Assembly (NCBI GenBank): GCA_963677825.2
Contig: CAXXEF010000001.1
Coordinates: forward strand, 1,054,001 to 1,118,000
Origin: Sporobacter sp963677825
GTDB lineage: Bacteria > Bacillota > Clostridia > Oscillospirales > Oscillospiraceae
DNA: 64,000 nt
Reading direction: 5' to 3'
The notes under the pieces were generated by a model, which did no database searches, was not told where the DNA came from, and saw nothing but the letters and a program-made list of their open reading frames with translations. This document shows, piece after piece, positions 18,225 to 25,740 of the stretch. Numbering within the stretch: the stretch's first letter is position 1; each line of letters opens with the position of its first letter. A program made the translations under genes and the position numbers.

Positions 18225-18250
18225 CAGGGCGCGCCGAAAAGCGCGCCCTG
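18225..18250 (+). other. Intercistronic hairpin downstream of mop
   Basis: Perfect ten-base-pair GC stem CAGGGCGCGC, loop CGAAAA, with no T run after it. It probably stabilises the mop mRNA 3' end or attenuates read-through, so that the enzyme is made in excess over its accessory proteins. Confidence 0.6.
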
Positions 18251-18287
18251 GGAACTATTTGACACCCACGGAAAGGACGACCAGCCT

Positions 18288-20537
18288 ATGCAGCTTGAAC
18301 AAGCAACCGGCTATGTAAAAGAGTGCTTCAGCGGGGAGCCGGCCTCCTGCTCGTACGCGTGCCCTTTCCGTCTTGACCTGCGTGCGTTCATGCAAAAAGC
18401 CGCAAAGGGCCGTTGGGGTGCCGCATATAAAACGCTTCGTAATGCTGTTGTATTCCCCGTTGTCGTCAGCAGGCTATGCCCGCAGCCCTGCCGCGATCAC
18501 TGCCAGCGTGCAACGGTCGTCGGCGACGAGGCGCTTGCCGTGCGCGATCTTGAAGCGGCCGTCATCCGCTACGCGAAAAGCCGCAAGCCCGAGCAGTACA
18601 CAATCCCGCCCAAGACGAAAACCGTCGCCGTCGTCGGCGCGGGACTGGGCGGGCTGTCTGCAGCGCTGAGCCTCGCGCAAAAGAAGTTCCCCGTCACCGT
18701 ATTCAATCAGCAAAGCGGCTGGGGCGGCGTTCTGCGCGATCATCCCGACTGGGCGCTGTTCGACGAAGACATTGCCTTGCAGTTTTCCGCCGTCGAGACA
18801 GATTTCCGCTTTGATACCGCCATCACGTCACTCGATGAGCTGGCCGAATATGACACTGTTATTATTGCTACCGGCGACGGCGGTAACGATTTCGGCCTGA
18901 AGGATAGCTGGGACGAGGCGCTGCTGACAACCAGCGACCCGAAGGTCTTTTTGACCGGCGGTCTCGTCGGTATGGACGAGATGGACGCCATCGCCGCCGG
19001 TCCCGCCATGTCCAAAACGATCGAAGTGTTTTTACAGACGGGCCGGTCGTCTAAAACGCACGGCGACTACGACCGCTCAAAGCGCACGCGCTACCTCCGG
19101 CATAACGGCGTGCCCGGCGCCCCACTTGTCACGCCTGCGTCGCCTGACGGGTACTCGGAAGACGAGGCGAAGGCTGAGGCATCGCGTTGCATGCTCTGCG
19201 ACTGCGAATACTGCGAGCGCAACTGCGAGATGCTCGAGTGGTTCCGTAAAAAGCCGCACAAAATCGGCGTCGAGGTCTACTCCGACGCCAATGTCAATCC
19301 GCCGTTCTCATCGCACACGATGACGCGCGAAGCATACTCGTGCAACATCTGCGGCAAATGCAAAGAGGTCTGCCCCGTCGACGTCGACATGGGCGCACTC
19401 TTGCAGTTTTCACGCGAGGATCGGTGGAAAACAAACAGCGGTATAGTACCGGCGCTGCATGATTATTGGCTGCGCGAGTTCGACTTCCATTCTGGCGAAG
19501 CCTTTATGGCCGCGCCGCCAAAAGGTCAGACGACATGCGAGTATCTGTTCTTCCCCGGTTGTCAGCTCGGCGCGGCCGAGCCGGATCACGTTATAAAATC
19601 TTACGATTATCTGCGCGGTCAGCTCGACATCGGCCTGATTCTCGGCTGCTGCGGTGCACCGGCCTACTGGGCCGGCGACCGGCAGCGTCTAGCGGACAAT
19701 GCCGACCGGCTGACGGCGCTGTGGGCGCAATTCGGCAAGCCGACGTTCGTCTTTGCCTGCGCGTACTGCGAAAAGGTCTTCGACCTTTATATGCCGGACA
19801 TTCCGCGCGTTTCTTTGTACGAGATTATGGCGCGTGACACGTCTTTCAAGCCGTCGAAGCCGTTCGATACGGCCGCCGTTTTTGATCCGTGCGCCGCGCG
19901 CGACGATGACGCGATGCAGTCCGGTGTGCGTACGCTTGCTGAGAATGCAGGCGTTACCGTCGAGGAGCTCGAAAACCGCAACCGCTGCTGCGGCTACGGC
20001 GGACATATCAGTCTGGCTAATCCCGGATTGTATAATCAAATCACCGAGCACCGCAAACAGGCCAGCGACAAGCCGTATGTCGTATACTGCGCCAACTGTC
20101 AGGAGGTTTTCCGGCAGGAGGGCAAAGACTGCGCACATATCCTGGACATGGCATTCGGGATCAACGCGGACAAACGCCGTCCCGATCTGCAATCGAAATG
20201 GGACAACAGCCGAAAGGTTAAATCGATGATGATGAAGGATTTATTAGGCGAAGAATTTATCCCGGAAAGCGCCGAGTGGAGCAGCCTGCAGCTCACGATA
20301 CCGGACGCGCTGCTCGACGAGATGGATCGCAAGCTTATTATTGAAGACGATCTCAAGGAAGCCATCTGGCGCGCCGAAGCGTCCGGCGATATTTTCGTCA
20401 GCGACGACGGCCTGCGTCAGTGCAGCATGGTCAAATCCGTGCTGACATACTGGGTGCAGTACCGTAAAACAAGCGACGACACCTACGAAATCGTCAAGGC
20501 GTATACGCATCGTATGAAGTTCAATAAGGAGGGCTGA
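18288..20537 (+). CDS. Flavin/Fe-S oxidoreductase with GltD-like dicluster domain and two CCG domains
   Basis: A 749-residue cytoplasmic electron carrier, apparently the partner of Mop. In order: an N-terminal GltD-like dicluster helical domain (Cys21, 25, 64, 68, 72); a Rossmann nucleotide-binding motif VVGAGLGGLS (117-122 region) with EYDTVIIATGDGG but no second GxGxxG/A motif; a ferredoxin-type region with CMLCDCEYCERNC and CNICGKCKEVCPVD; then two HdrD-like CCG segments (PGCQLG to CCGAPAYW, and FDPCAA to NRCCGYGGH and CANCQ). The C-terminal 130 residues are unrecognised. It matches, as I recall, the NCBI family 'pyridine nucleotide-disulfide oxidoreductase/dicluster-binding protein'. The lost second nucleotide site suggests it does not use NAD(P)H like GltD. 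Start has AAAGGA eleven bases upstream. Confidence 0.8.
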   Translation: MQLEQATGYVKECFSGEPASCSYACPFRLDLRAFMQKAAKGRWGAAYKTLRNAVVFPVVVSRLCPQPCRDHCQRATVVGDEALAVRDLEAAVIRYAKSRKPEQYTIPPKTKTVAVVGAGLGGLSAALSLAQKKFPVTVFNQQSGWGGVLRDHPDWALFDEDIALQFSAVETDFRFDTAITSLDELAEYDTVIIATGDGGNDFGLKDSWDEALLTTSDPKVFLTGGLVGMDEMDAIAAGPAMSKTIEVFLQTGRSSKTHGDYDRSKRTRYLRHNGVPGAPLVTPASPDGYSEDEAKAEASRCMLCDCEYCERNCEMLEWFRKKPHKIGVEVYSDANVNPPFSSHTMTREAYSCNICGKCKEVCPVDVDMGALLQFSREDRWKTNSGIVPALHDYWLREFDFHSGEAFMAAPPKGQTTCEYLFFPGCQLGAAEPDHVIKSYDYLRGQLDIGLILGCCGAPAYWAGDRQRLADNADRLTALWAQFGKPTFVFACAYCEKVFDLYMPDIPRVSLYEIMARDTSFKPSKPFDTAAVFDPCAARDDDAMQSGVRTLAENAGVTVEELENRNRCCGYGGHISLANPGLYNQITEHRKQASDKPYVVYCANCQEVFRQEGKDCAHILDMAFGINADKRRPDLQSKWDNSRKVKSMMMKDLLGEEFIPESAEWSSLQLTIPDALLDEMDRKLIIEDDLKEAIWRAEASGDIFVSDDGLRQCSMVKSVLTYWVQYRKTSDDTYEIVKAYTHRMKFNKEG

Positions 20538-20541
20538 GACA

Positions 20542-20739
20542 ATGAGCCAAAACGAAACCGTTTGGAAGTGCGGCAAGTGCGACGAGACCCTCATTAAGAA
20601 AAAGACGATGTTTTCGTACCTCGGTCATACGTTTTCGCACGAGGTCATGCGCTGCCCGAAATGCGGCAACGTTTTCATCCCCAAGGAACTGGCCGAAGGG
20701 CGCATGTCCGAGGTGGAAACGCAGATGGAAGATAAATAA
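20542..20739 (+). CDS. Small zinc-ribbon-like redox protein
   Basis: A 65-residue protein with two CxxC pairs, CGKC at residues 10-13 and CPKC near 38-41, in a rubredoxin/zinc-ribbon arrangement. Starts four bases after the preceding stop with GGAGG upstream. As I recall it fits the DVU_1557-type redox protein family found beside aldehyde oxidoreductases. It may bind zinc or iron and mediate electron transfer or protein contacts; which one cannot be told. Confidence 0.75.
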   Translation: MSQNETVWKCGKCDETLIKKKTMFSYLGHTFSHEVMRCPKCGNVFIPKELAEGRMSEVETQMEDK

Positions 20740-20787
20740 AGCGTGTCTGACATACGCGAAGCCAACGTAACACTTGAGGACAAGTAC

Positions 20788-22086
20788 ATGACACAAACCA
20801 TCCGACGGACGCAGAGCGTCTGCCCCATTTGCCTTAAACAGATACCGGCACGGCTCGTCCGTCGCGGCAGTGACTACTATCTTACAAAGTCTTGCCCGAC
20901 CCACGGCGATTTTTCTGCCGTCGTCTGGCGCGGCACACCGGAACTCACCGAATGGACGGGCGACGGCTTCCCGGAGGAAACGGGCGGCACCGCCTGCCCG
21001 GACGGCTGCGGCTTATGCGGCGATCACCTGCAGAAAACCTGCTGTGTGCTGGTCGAGGTCACGTCACGCTGTAACCTCGGCTGTCCGGTCTGTTTTGCGC
21101 ACAGCGGCGAAGCCGGCAGCGACGTCCCGCTGGACGATCTAAGAGCCATCTTCCGCCGACTTGTCGACGACGGGCGAACGTTTGTCCAGTTGTCGGGCGG
21201 CGAGCCGACAGTCCGTGACGATCTCCCGGAAATCGTCGCCGCGGCGCGGGACGCCGGCTGCGAGAACATCCAGCTCAACACGAACGGCCTGCGCCTCGGC
21301 GCGGAGCCCACTTATACCCGCGCCCTGCGCGACGCCGGTCTGTCGTTTGTTTTCATGCAGTTTGACGGCACCGAAGACGCGATCTACGAAAAGCTGCGCG
21401 GCCGACCGCTACTGGCTGAAAAGAAAGCAGCCATCGACGTCTGCGCGGACAATCTGCTCGGCGTCACACTTGTACCGACGGTCGTTCCCGGCGTCAACGA
21501 CCATAACATCGGCGCGATTGTCCGATTCGGTCTTAAACGCTCCCCGGACGTACGCGGCGTACATTTTCAGCCTGTGAGCTATTTCGGACGCTATCCGTCG
21601 CCGCCGTCCGACGCGGATCGGATCACCCTGCCCGAGATTATCCGCGCCATTGAGACGCAAACGAACGGCAAAATCAAAGTCTCCGACTTCGGGCCGTCCT
21701 GCTGTGACCATCCGCGCTGTTCGTTCCACGGCGATTTTGTCGTTTTACCGCGCGGCATGGTGCTGCGCCTGTCGCAGAAAAGCGGTAAAAAGTCGTGCTG
21801 CACGCCGTCGGACGCGCATCTAAAAAACCGCGCGTTTGTCTCACGCCGCTGGAAGCGGACGAGCGGCGCGGCGCCGGACGACCCCGACGCCGACTATCAG
21901 GATATCGACACATTTTTAAGCCGCGTGCACTCGCACGGGTTTACCATCACCGGCATGGCGTTTCAAGACGCCTACACCCTCGACATCGAGCGGCTGCGTC
22001 GATGCAGCCTGCACGTATATGACAATGATCGTATCATTCCGTTTTGCGCCCGATATTTATCCGGCGTCAACGCGCTGGAGAGCTAA
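20788..22086 (+). CDS. Radical SAM enzyme of Tes/MJ0619-like architecture (TrsS-like)
   Basis: 432 residues from ATG 20788, chosen over an in-frame GTG at 20743 because GAGG lies eight bases upstream and the family starts close to SVCPIC. N-terminal metal motifs: Cys12/Cys15 (CPIC), Cys36/His39 (CPTHG) and CPDGCGLC (70, 74, 77). The radical SAM cluster is CNLGCPVC (95, 99, 102), followed by LSGGEPTVRDD and the QLNTNG strand. Further Cys-rich segments are SCCDHPRCSFH and KKSCC. This layout resembles tetraether synthase Tes and the MJ0619 methylase, which bind extra Fe-S clusters. In other genomes the TrsS family can contain selenocysteine, but here all sites are Cys. It overlaps nothing and is followed by the methyltransferase two bases later. 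Reaction unknown. Confidence 0.85.
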   Translation: MTQTIRRTQSVCPICLKQIPARLVRRGSDYYLTKSCPTHGDFSAVVWRGTPELTEWTGDGFPEETGGTACPDGCGLCGDHLQKTCCVLVEVTSRCNLGCPVCFAHSGEAGSDVPLDDLRAIFRRLVDDGRTFVQLSGGEPTVRDDLPEIVAAARDAGCENIQLNTNGLRLGAEPTYTRALRDAGLSFVFMQFDGTEDAIYEKLRGRPLLAEKKAAIDVCADNLLGVTLVPTVVPGVNDHNIGAIVRFGLKRSPDVRGVHFQPVSYFGRYPSPPSDADRITLPEIIRAIETQTNGKIKVSDFGPSCCDHPRCSFHGDFVVLPRGMVLRLSQKSGKKSCCTPSDAHLKNRAFVSRRWKRTSGAAPDDPDADYQDIDTFLSRVHSHGFTITGMAFQDAYTLDIERLRRCSLHVYDNDRIIPFCARYLSGVNALES

Positions 22087-22088
22087 AG

Positions 22089-22766
22089 ATGAGCAATATT
22101 TACGAATCCGATCTATTCGCGTCGCGTCCGGGGCGTTCGATGCATCCCGGCGGCCTGCGTCTGACAAACCGTGCCGCGCGTCTCGCCGGTCTGCGCGAGG
22201 GGATGCTTGTGGCCGACATCGGCTGCGGTACGGGCGAGACCTGCGCCTTTTTAGAGGAGAAATACGGTCTGCGCGCGATTGGGCTCGACATTTCCGGCAC
22301 ACTCGTCACCGAGGGGCTCGGCCGCCATCCCGGACTTGAGCTGATCCACTGGGACTGCCTGACGTTTCCCTTTGAGCCGGACAGCCTTGACGCGGTGCTT
22401 TTTGAGTGTACGCTGTCCGTCATCGGCCACGCACCGGCCGTACTCAGCGACGCTGCCGAGGCGCTCAAGCCGTCGGGGCTGCTGATCGTTTCAGACGTGT
22501 GCGCGAAAACCGCCGGCGACATGCTCTCCGGGCGGTCTGTAACAGTAGACGCGCTGGAAGCCCAGATCACCGCCGCGGGATTCACCATCGCCGTCAGCGA
22601 GGATCATACGGCGGCGCTGCGCACCTACGCCGCCGAGCTGGCAACGTACGACGGCGTAAAACCGCTCGCCGCCGAGCTGCTTGGCAATTGCGCGGGCTGT
22701 CAAAACGTCCGGTTGTCCCATCTCGGATACCGGCTGATCATCGCCAGACAAAACGAACGGAGCTAA
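22089..22766 (+). CDS. SAM-dependent methyltransferase (TrsM-like)
   Basis: A 225-residue class I methyltransferase with the SAM-binding motif LVADIGCGTGETCAF, the acidic GLDIS end of strand 2 and WDCLTFPFEPDSLDAVL. Upstream is a SRPGRSMHPGGLRLT segment seen in this subgroup. A C-terminal GNCAGC pair could bind metal. Starts two bases after the radical SAM stop, implying coupled translation and a shared pathway. As I recall it corresponds to the DVU_1556-type family. Substrate unknown. Confidence 0.82.
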   Translation: MSNIYESDLFASRPGRSMHPGGLRLTNRAARLAGLREGMLVADIGCGTGETCAFLEEKYGLRAIGLDISGTLVTEGLGRHPGLELIHWDCLTFPFEPDSLDAVLFECTLSVIGHAPAVLSDAAEALKPSGLLIVSDVCAKTAGDMLSGRSVTVDALEAQITAAGFTIAVSEDHTAALRTYAAELATYDGVKPLAAELLGNCAGCQNVRLSHLGYRLIIARQNERS

Positions 22767-22774
22767 ACTGTCTT

Positions 22775-24082
22775 ATGACTGCCATTACCCCGCTCGAACA
22801 ATGGATATCAGAAAAAACCGGCATCGACGGACGTCCGGAGCCGCTTCCCCTGCGCGCATATCAGTTCCAGATGCTTCGCAAAACGCTTAGACATGCGCGG
22901 CAACACAGCCGCCATTACCGCACCGCGCTCGACAGCATTGATATCGACGCCATTGCGGATGTAGCCGATTTATCGCGTCTGCCGTTCACCGCACCTGCCG
23001 ATATTGCTGCCGATCCCAACGCGTTCTTATGCGTCTCACCGCGCGAGGTTGAGCGCATCGTCACGCTGTCCACCTCCGGTACGACCGGCAATCCCAAGCG
23101 TGTTTTCTTCACCCAGGACGATCAGGAGCTGACTGCCGACTTTTTTCATCGCGGCATGGAAACGCTCGTGGATCAAACCGACTGTGTGATTGTTTTTATG
23201 CCGGGGCAGACGCCCGGCAGCGTCGGCGCACTGCTAAGCGACGGGCTTGGTCGCATCGGCTGCAAAACCATCATTTACGGCCCGATCCGCGATTATGCCG
23301 ACGCACTCGATACGATGATCCGCGAGAAGGTCACCAGTCTCGTCGGTATCCCGTCGCAGATACTCACACTTAGCCGCTACAATCCGTCCAGACACGGTGC
23401 ATTATCTTTACGCACGGCACTGCTCAGTGCCGACTACGTGCCGGAAGCGGCGGTTAAGTCGATTGAAAAGGCATGGGGCATCCGCGTGTTTGAGCACTAC
23501 GGCATGACGGAAACGGGGCTCGGCGGCGCCGTCGCGTGTTCCGCGCACGACGGTTACCACATGCGCGACGCCGATCTGCTGTTCGAGATCGTCGACCCGA
23601 TCACCGGCGAGCCCTTGCCGGACGGTCAGTGCGGTGAGGTCATTTTTACGACGCTGACGCGGCGTGGCATGCCGCTCATCCGATACAAAACGGGCGACCG
23701 CGCCCGCATTCTCACCGAGCCGTGCCCGTGCGGCACCGTCCTGCGGCGGCTCGGACGCGTCATGGGGCGTATCCATGAGACGGTCGCGCTCGGCGGCGGG
23801 AAAACGCTCTCGATCGCCGCGCTCGACGAAGCGATCCTGCCCGACACGTCAGTGTCCGCGTATACAGCGGTGCTCACGAAGGACAGCGACCGCGACAAGC
23901 TCACCGTCACCATCCGCTGCGACGCGCAGCCGACCGATCTCGGTGCGCTTGAAACCTCTTTGCGCACGGCCCTGCCAGACTTGTTCGGTCCTGAACTGCT
24001 GCTTGATGTGCGTGTAGGTGACGCGGCCTTTTTTACAACAGGTACATTAAAGCGGCAGATTGCCGATCATCGAAATCCATAA
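22775..24082 (+). CDS. AMP-dependent CoA ligase, PaaK-like
   Basis: A 435-residue adenylate-forming enzyme of the phenylacetate-CoA ligase group. The P-loop TLSTSGTTGNPKRVFF, the EHYGMTETGLGG core and the YKTGDRARIL hinge are present. It would activate a carboxylic acid as acyl-AMP and transfer it to CoA. Sitting with an aldehyde oxidoreductase, it could activate the acid product, but a role in cofactor modification is equally open. As I recall it matches the DVU_1553-type family. Begins nine bases after the methyltransferase. The ORF extends upstream to 22406 only as overlap with that gene. Confidence 0.85.
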   Translation: MTAITPLEQWISEKTGIDGRPEPLPLRAYQFQMLRKTLRHARQHSRHYRTALDSIDIDAIADVADLSRLPFTAPADIAADPNAFLCVSPREVERIVTLSTSGTTGNPKRVFFTQDDQELTADFFHRGMETLVDQTDCVIVFMPGQTPGSVGALLSDGLGRIGCKTIIYGPIRDYADALDTMIREKVTSLVGIPSQILTLSRYNPSRHGALSLRTALLSADYVPEAAVKSIEKAWGIRVFEHYGMTETGLGGAVACSAHDGYHMRDADLLFEIVDPITGEPLPDGQCGEVIFTTLTRRGMPLIRYKTGDRARILTEPCPCGTVLRRLGRVMGRIHETVALGGGKTLSIAALDEAILPDTSVSAYTAVLTKDSDRDKLTVTIRCDAQPTDLGALETSLRTALPDLFGPELLLDVRVGDAAFFTTGTLKRQIADHRNP

Positions 24083-24097
24083 GAAAGCCGGAGACGT

Positions 24098-25147
24098 ATG
24101 AAAAAGATTGCACAAACAGCCATCAAATTACTCAAAAGCGGCACGGGCTTCGCACAAGCCGTCATTTTAACGAGCAGCGGCTCGACACCGCGCGAAGCCG
24201 GCGCGAGCATGCTCATTCTAGAGGACGGAACCATCGTCGGCACGGTCGGCGGCGGTGTACTTGAAGCACACATCCAGAAGCTCGCCAAAACCGTCATCGC
24301 CGACAAGAAGTCCGCTGTAACCGAGTACGTCCTCGAACAGACGGGCGCTGCCGCCATCGGCGCGATCTGCGGCGGCCGGGCGACGATTCTGATCGACTAC
24401 ATTGACCCGGCCGATGCGTCGAACCTTGACTACTTCGGGCAGCTGTACCAATCGGTCCTGTCGCCCGAGCGGTCATACCTGGCGACCGTCGTGCCGACGG
24501 CCGGCCCGCTCGCGCCGCGCAACCACTGCCTCGTTACGGACGAGGGCGTCCTGTCCGGCGGCGATGCGTTTCCCGACGCGGTCAAGCAAGCCGTACGTGA
24601 CGCCATCGAGTGCGGCAACACCGTGACGAAGGGCGCGTCGTATGACGTGTACTTGTTCCCCATCGGCACAGACGGTACTGTCTACATTTTCGGCGCCGGG
24701 CATTGCGGCGAAAAGCTCGCGCACGTGCTGCACACCGTCAGCTTCGGCACCGTCGTCATCGACGACCGCTCGGAGTTTGCCAATACTACACGTTTTCCCG
24801 AGGCCGACGAAATCGTCGTACCCGGCAAAATAGACGAGCCGTTCGATTCGCTCAGCTTTAGCGCAGACAGCTACATCGTCATCGTCACGCGCGGGCACAT
24901 GCACGACGAGGTCGTGCTGCGCCGCGCGCTGAAAACGAGCGCCGGCTACATCGGCATGATCGGCAGCCGAAAAAAGCGCGAAACCATCTACGAGCACCTG
25001 CTCGCAGACGGTTTCACAAAGGACGATATTGCCCGGGTACACTCACCCATCGGGCTTGACATTGGCGCAGAAACACCGGAGGAGATCGCCGTAAGCATCA
25101 CCGCCGAGCTGATTCAATGCCGCGCGTCGCAGCGCGAATCCGACTAA
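24098..25147 (+). CDS. xdhC: XdhC/CoxI family molybdenum-cofactor insertion protein
   Basis: 349 residues. The N-terminal XdhC/CoxI domain has VILTSSGSTPREAGASML, GTVGGGVLEAHI and GAICGGRATILIDYI; the C-terminal Rossmann domain has VYIFGAGHCGEKLA and YIGMIGSRKKRE. XdhC proteins bind, sulfurate and insert Moco into xanthine-dehydrogenase-family enzymes, so this is the maturation chaperone of Mop. GGAG precedes the start, 15 bases after the CoA ligase. Last gene of the cluster, converging on a ferritin-like gene with seven bases between stops. Confidence 0.92.
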   Translation: MKKIAQTAIKLLKSGTGFAQAVILTSSGSTPREAGASMLILEDGTIVGTVGGGVLEAHIQKLAKTVIADKKSAVTEYVLEQTGAAAIGAICGGRATILIDYIDPADASNLDYFGQLYQSVLSPERSYLATVVPTAGPLAPRNHCLVTDEGVLSGGDAFPDAVKQAVRDAIECGNTVTKGASYDVYLFPIGTDGTVYIFGAGHCGEKLAHVLHTVSFGTVVIDDRSEFANTTRFPEADEIVVPGKIDEPFDSLSFSADSYIVIVTRGHMHDEVVLRRALKTSAGYIGMIGSRKKRETIYEHLLADGFTKDDIARVHSPIGLDIGAETPEEIAVSITAELIQCRASQRESD

Positions 25148-25154
25148 CCACGAT

Positions 25155-25643
25155 TTATCCGCGGCAGCCGTTTTTCGTATACAGATAATTATACAATATG
25201 CCGTGCCGCAGCTCATCCGAGATGATCTCGGTCATGATATTGAACTGTGTTCTGTTTTGCATCGCGTACAGTATTTGGCGGTATTTACGCACGGCGTTCT
25301 GCTCGCCGATGAGCGCCCGGGCGAGGCCCTGGCAGTAATTAGCCGGCGGCGTGAACTGCTCCTCCGGAACGCTTGGCACATCGGTGCCTGTGAGGTCGTG
25401 GTATAACCGGCGGAATAAGCTGAAGTGCCCGATCTCGTCGTCACGGATACCGGCGATGATCTCACGGTCGGATTCGTACGGTGCCTGAGAAATCAGCCAC
25501 GTGTAAAACTGCCGGTCGGCTGTTTCGCCGCCGGTGGCGTCAACGATGAGCTGCAGCGCATGCTGCAAATTTTGCGGATAGGTAAAAATATCGGCCTGTG
25601 CGCCCGGCGCACTTTGTCCGTATGTATCGGGATAACCGTTCAT
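25155..25643 (-). CDS. Ferritin-like domain protein
   Basis: A 162-residue predicted four-helix bundle with two di-iron-like motifs, RDDEIGHFSLFRRLYH and ISDELRHGILYNYL, plus ALIGEQNAVRKYRQIL. This looks like a rubrerythrin-type ferritin-like domain without a rubredoxin tail. It probably handles iron or peroxide, or acts in spores, since similar proteins occur in Clostridia. ATG 25643 is used because AAGGAG abuts the earlier ATG at 25652, too close for initiation. Function unknown. Confidence 0.7.
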   Translation of the reverse strand: MNGYPDTYGQSAPGAQADIFTYPQNLQHALQLIVDATGGETADRQFYTWLISQAPYESDREIIAGIRDDEIGHFSLFRRLYHDLTGTDVPSVPEEQFTPPANYCQGLARALIGEQNAVRKYRQILYAMQNRTQFNIMTEIISDELRHGILYNYLYTKNGCRG

Positions 25644-25740
25644 TAAACGCATCTCCTTTCCTGTTGCGCTCCACTATATGCGCAAGCGGACCGCAGTATG
25701 CGTCGGGACGGCTTCCCAACTAAAATAAAGAGGTAGCACT

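Noticed and set aside
20788..25147. Selenocysteine codons in the radical SAM or accessory genes
   Set aside because: Related families can contain selenocysteine, but here each frame is intact with Cys at the motif sites and no in-frame TGA is needed.
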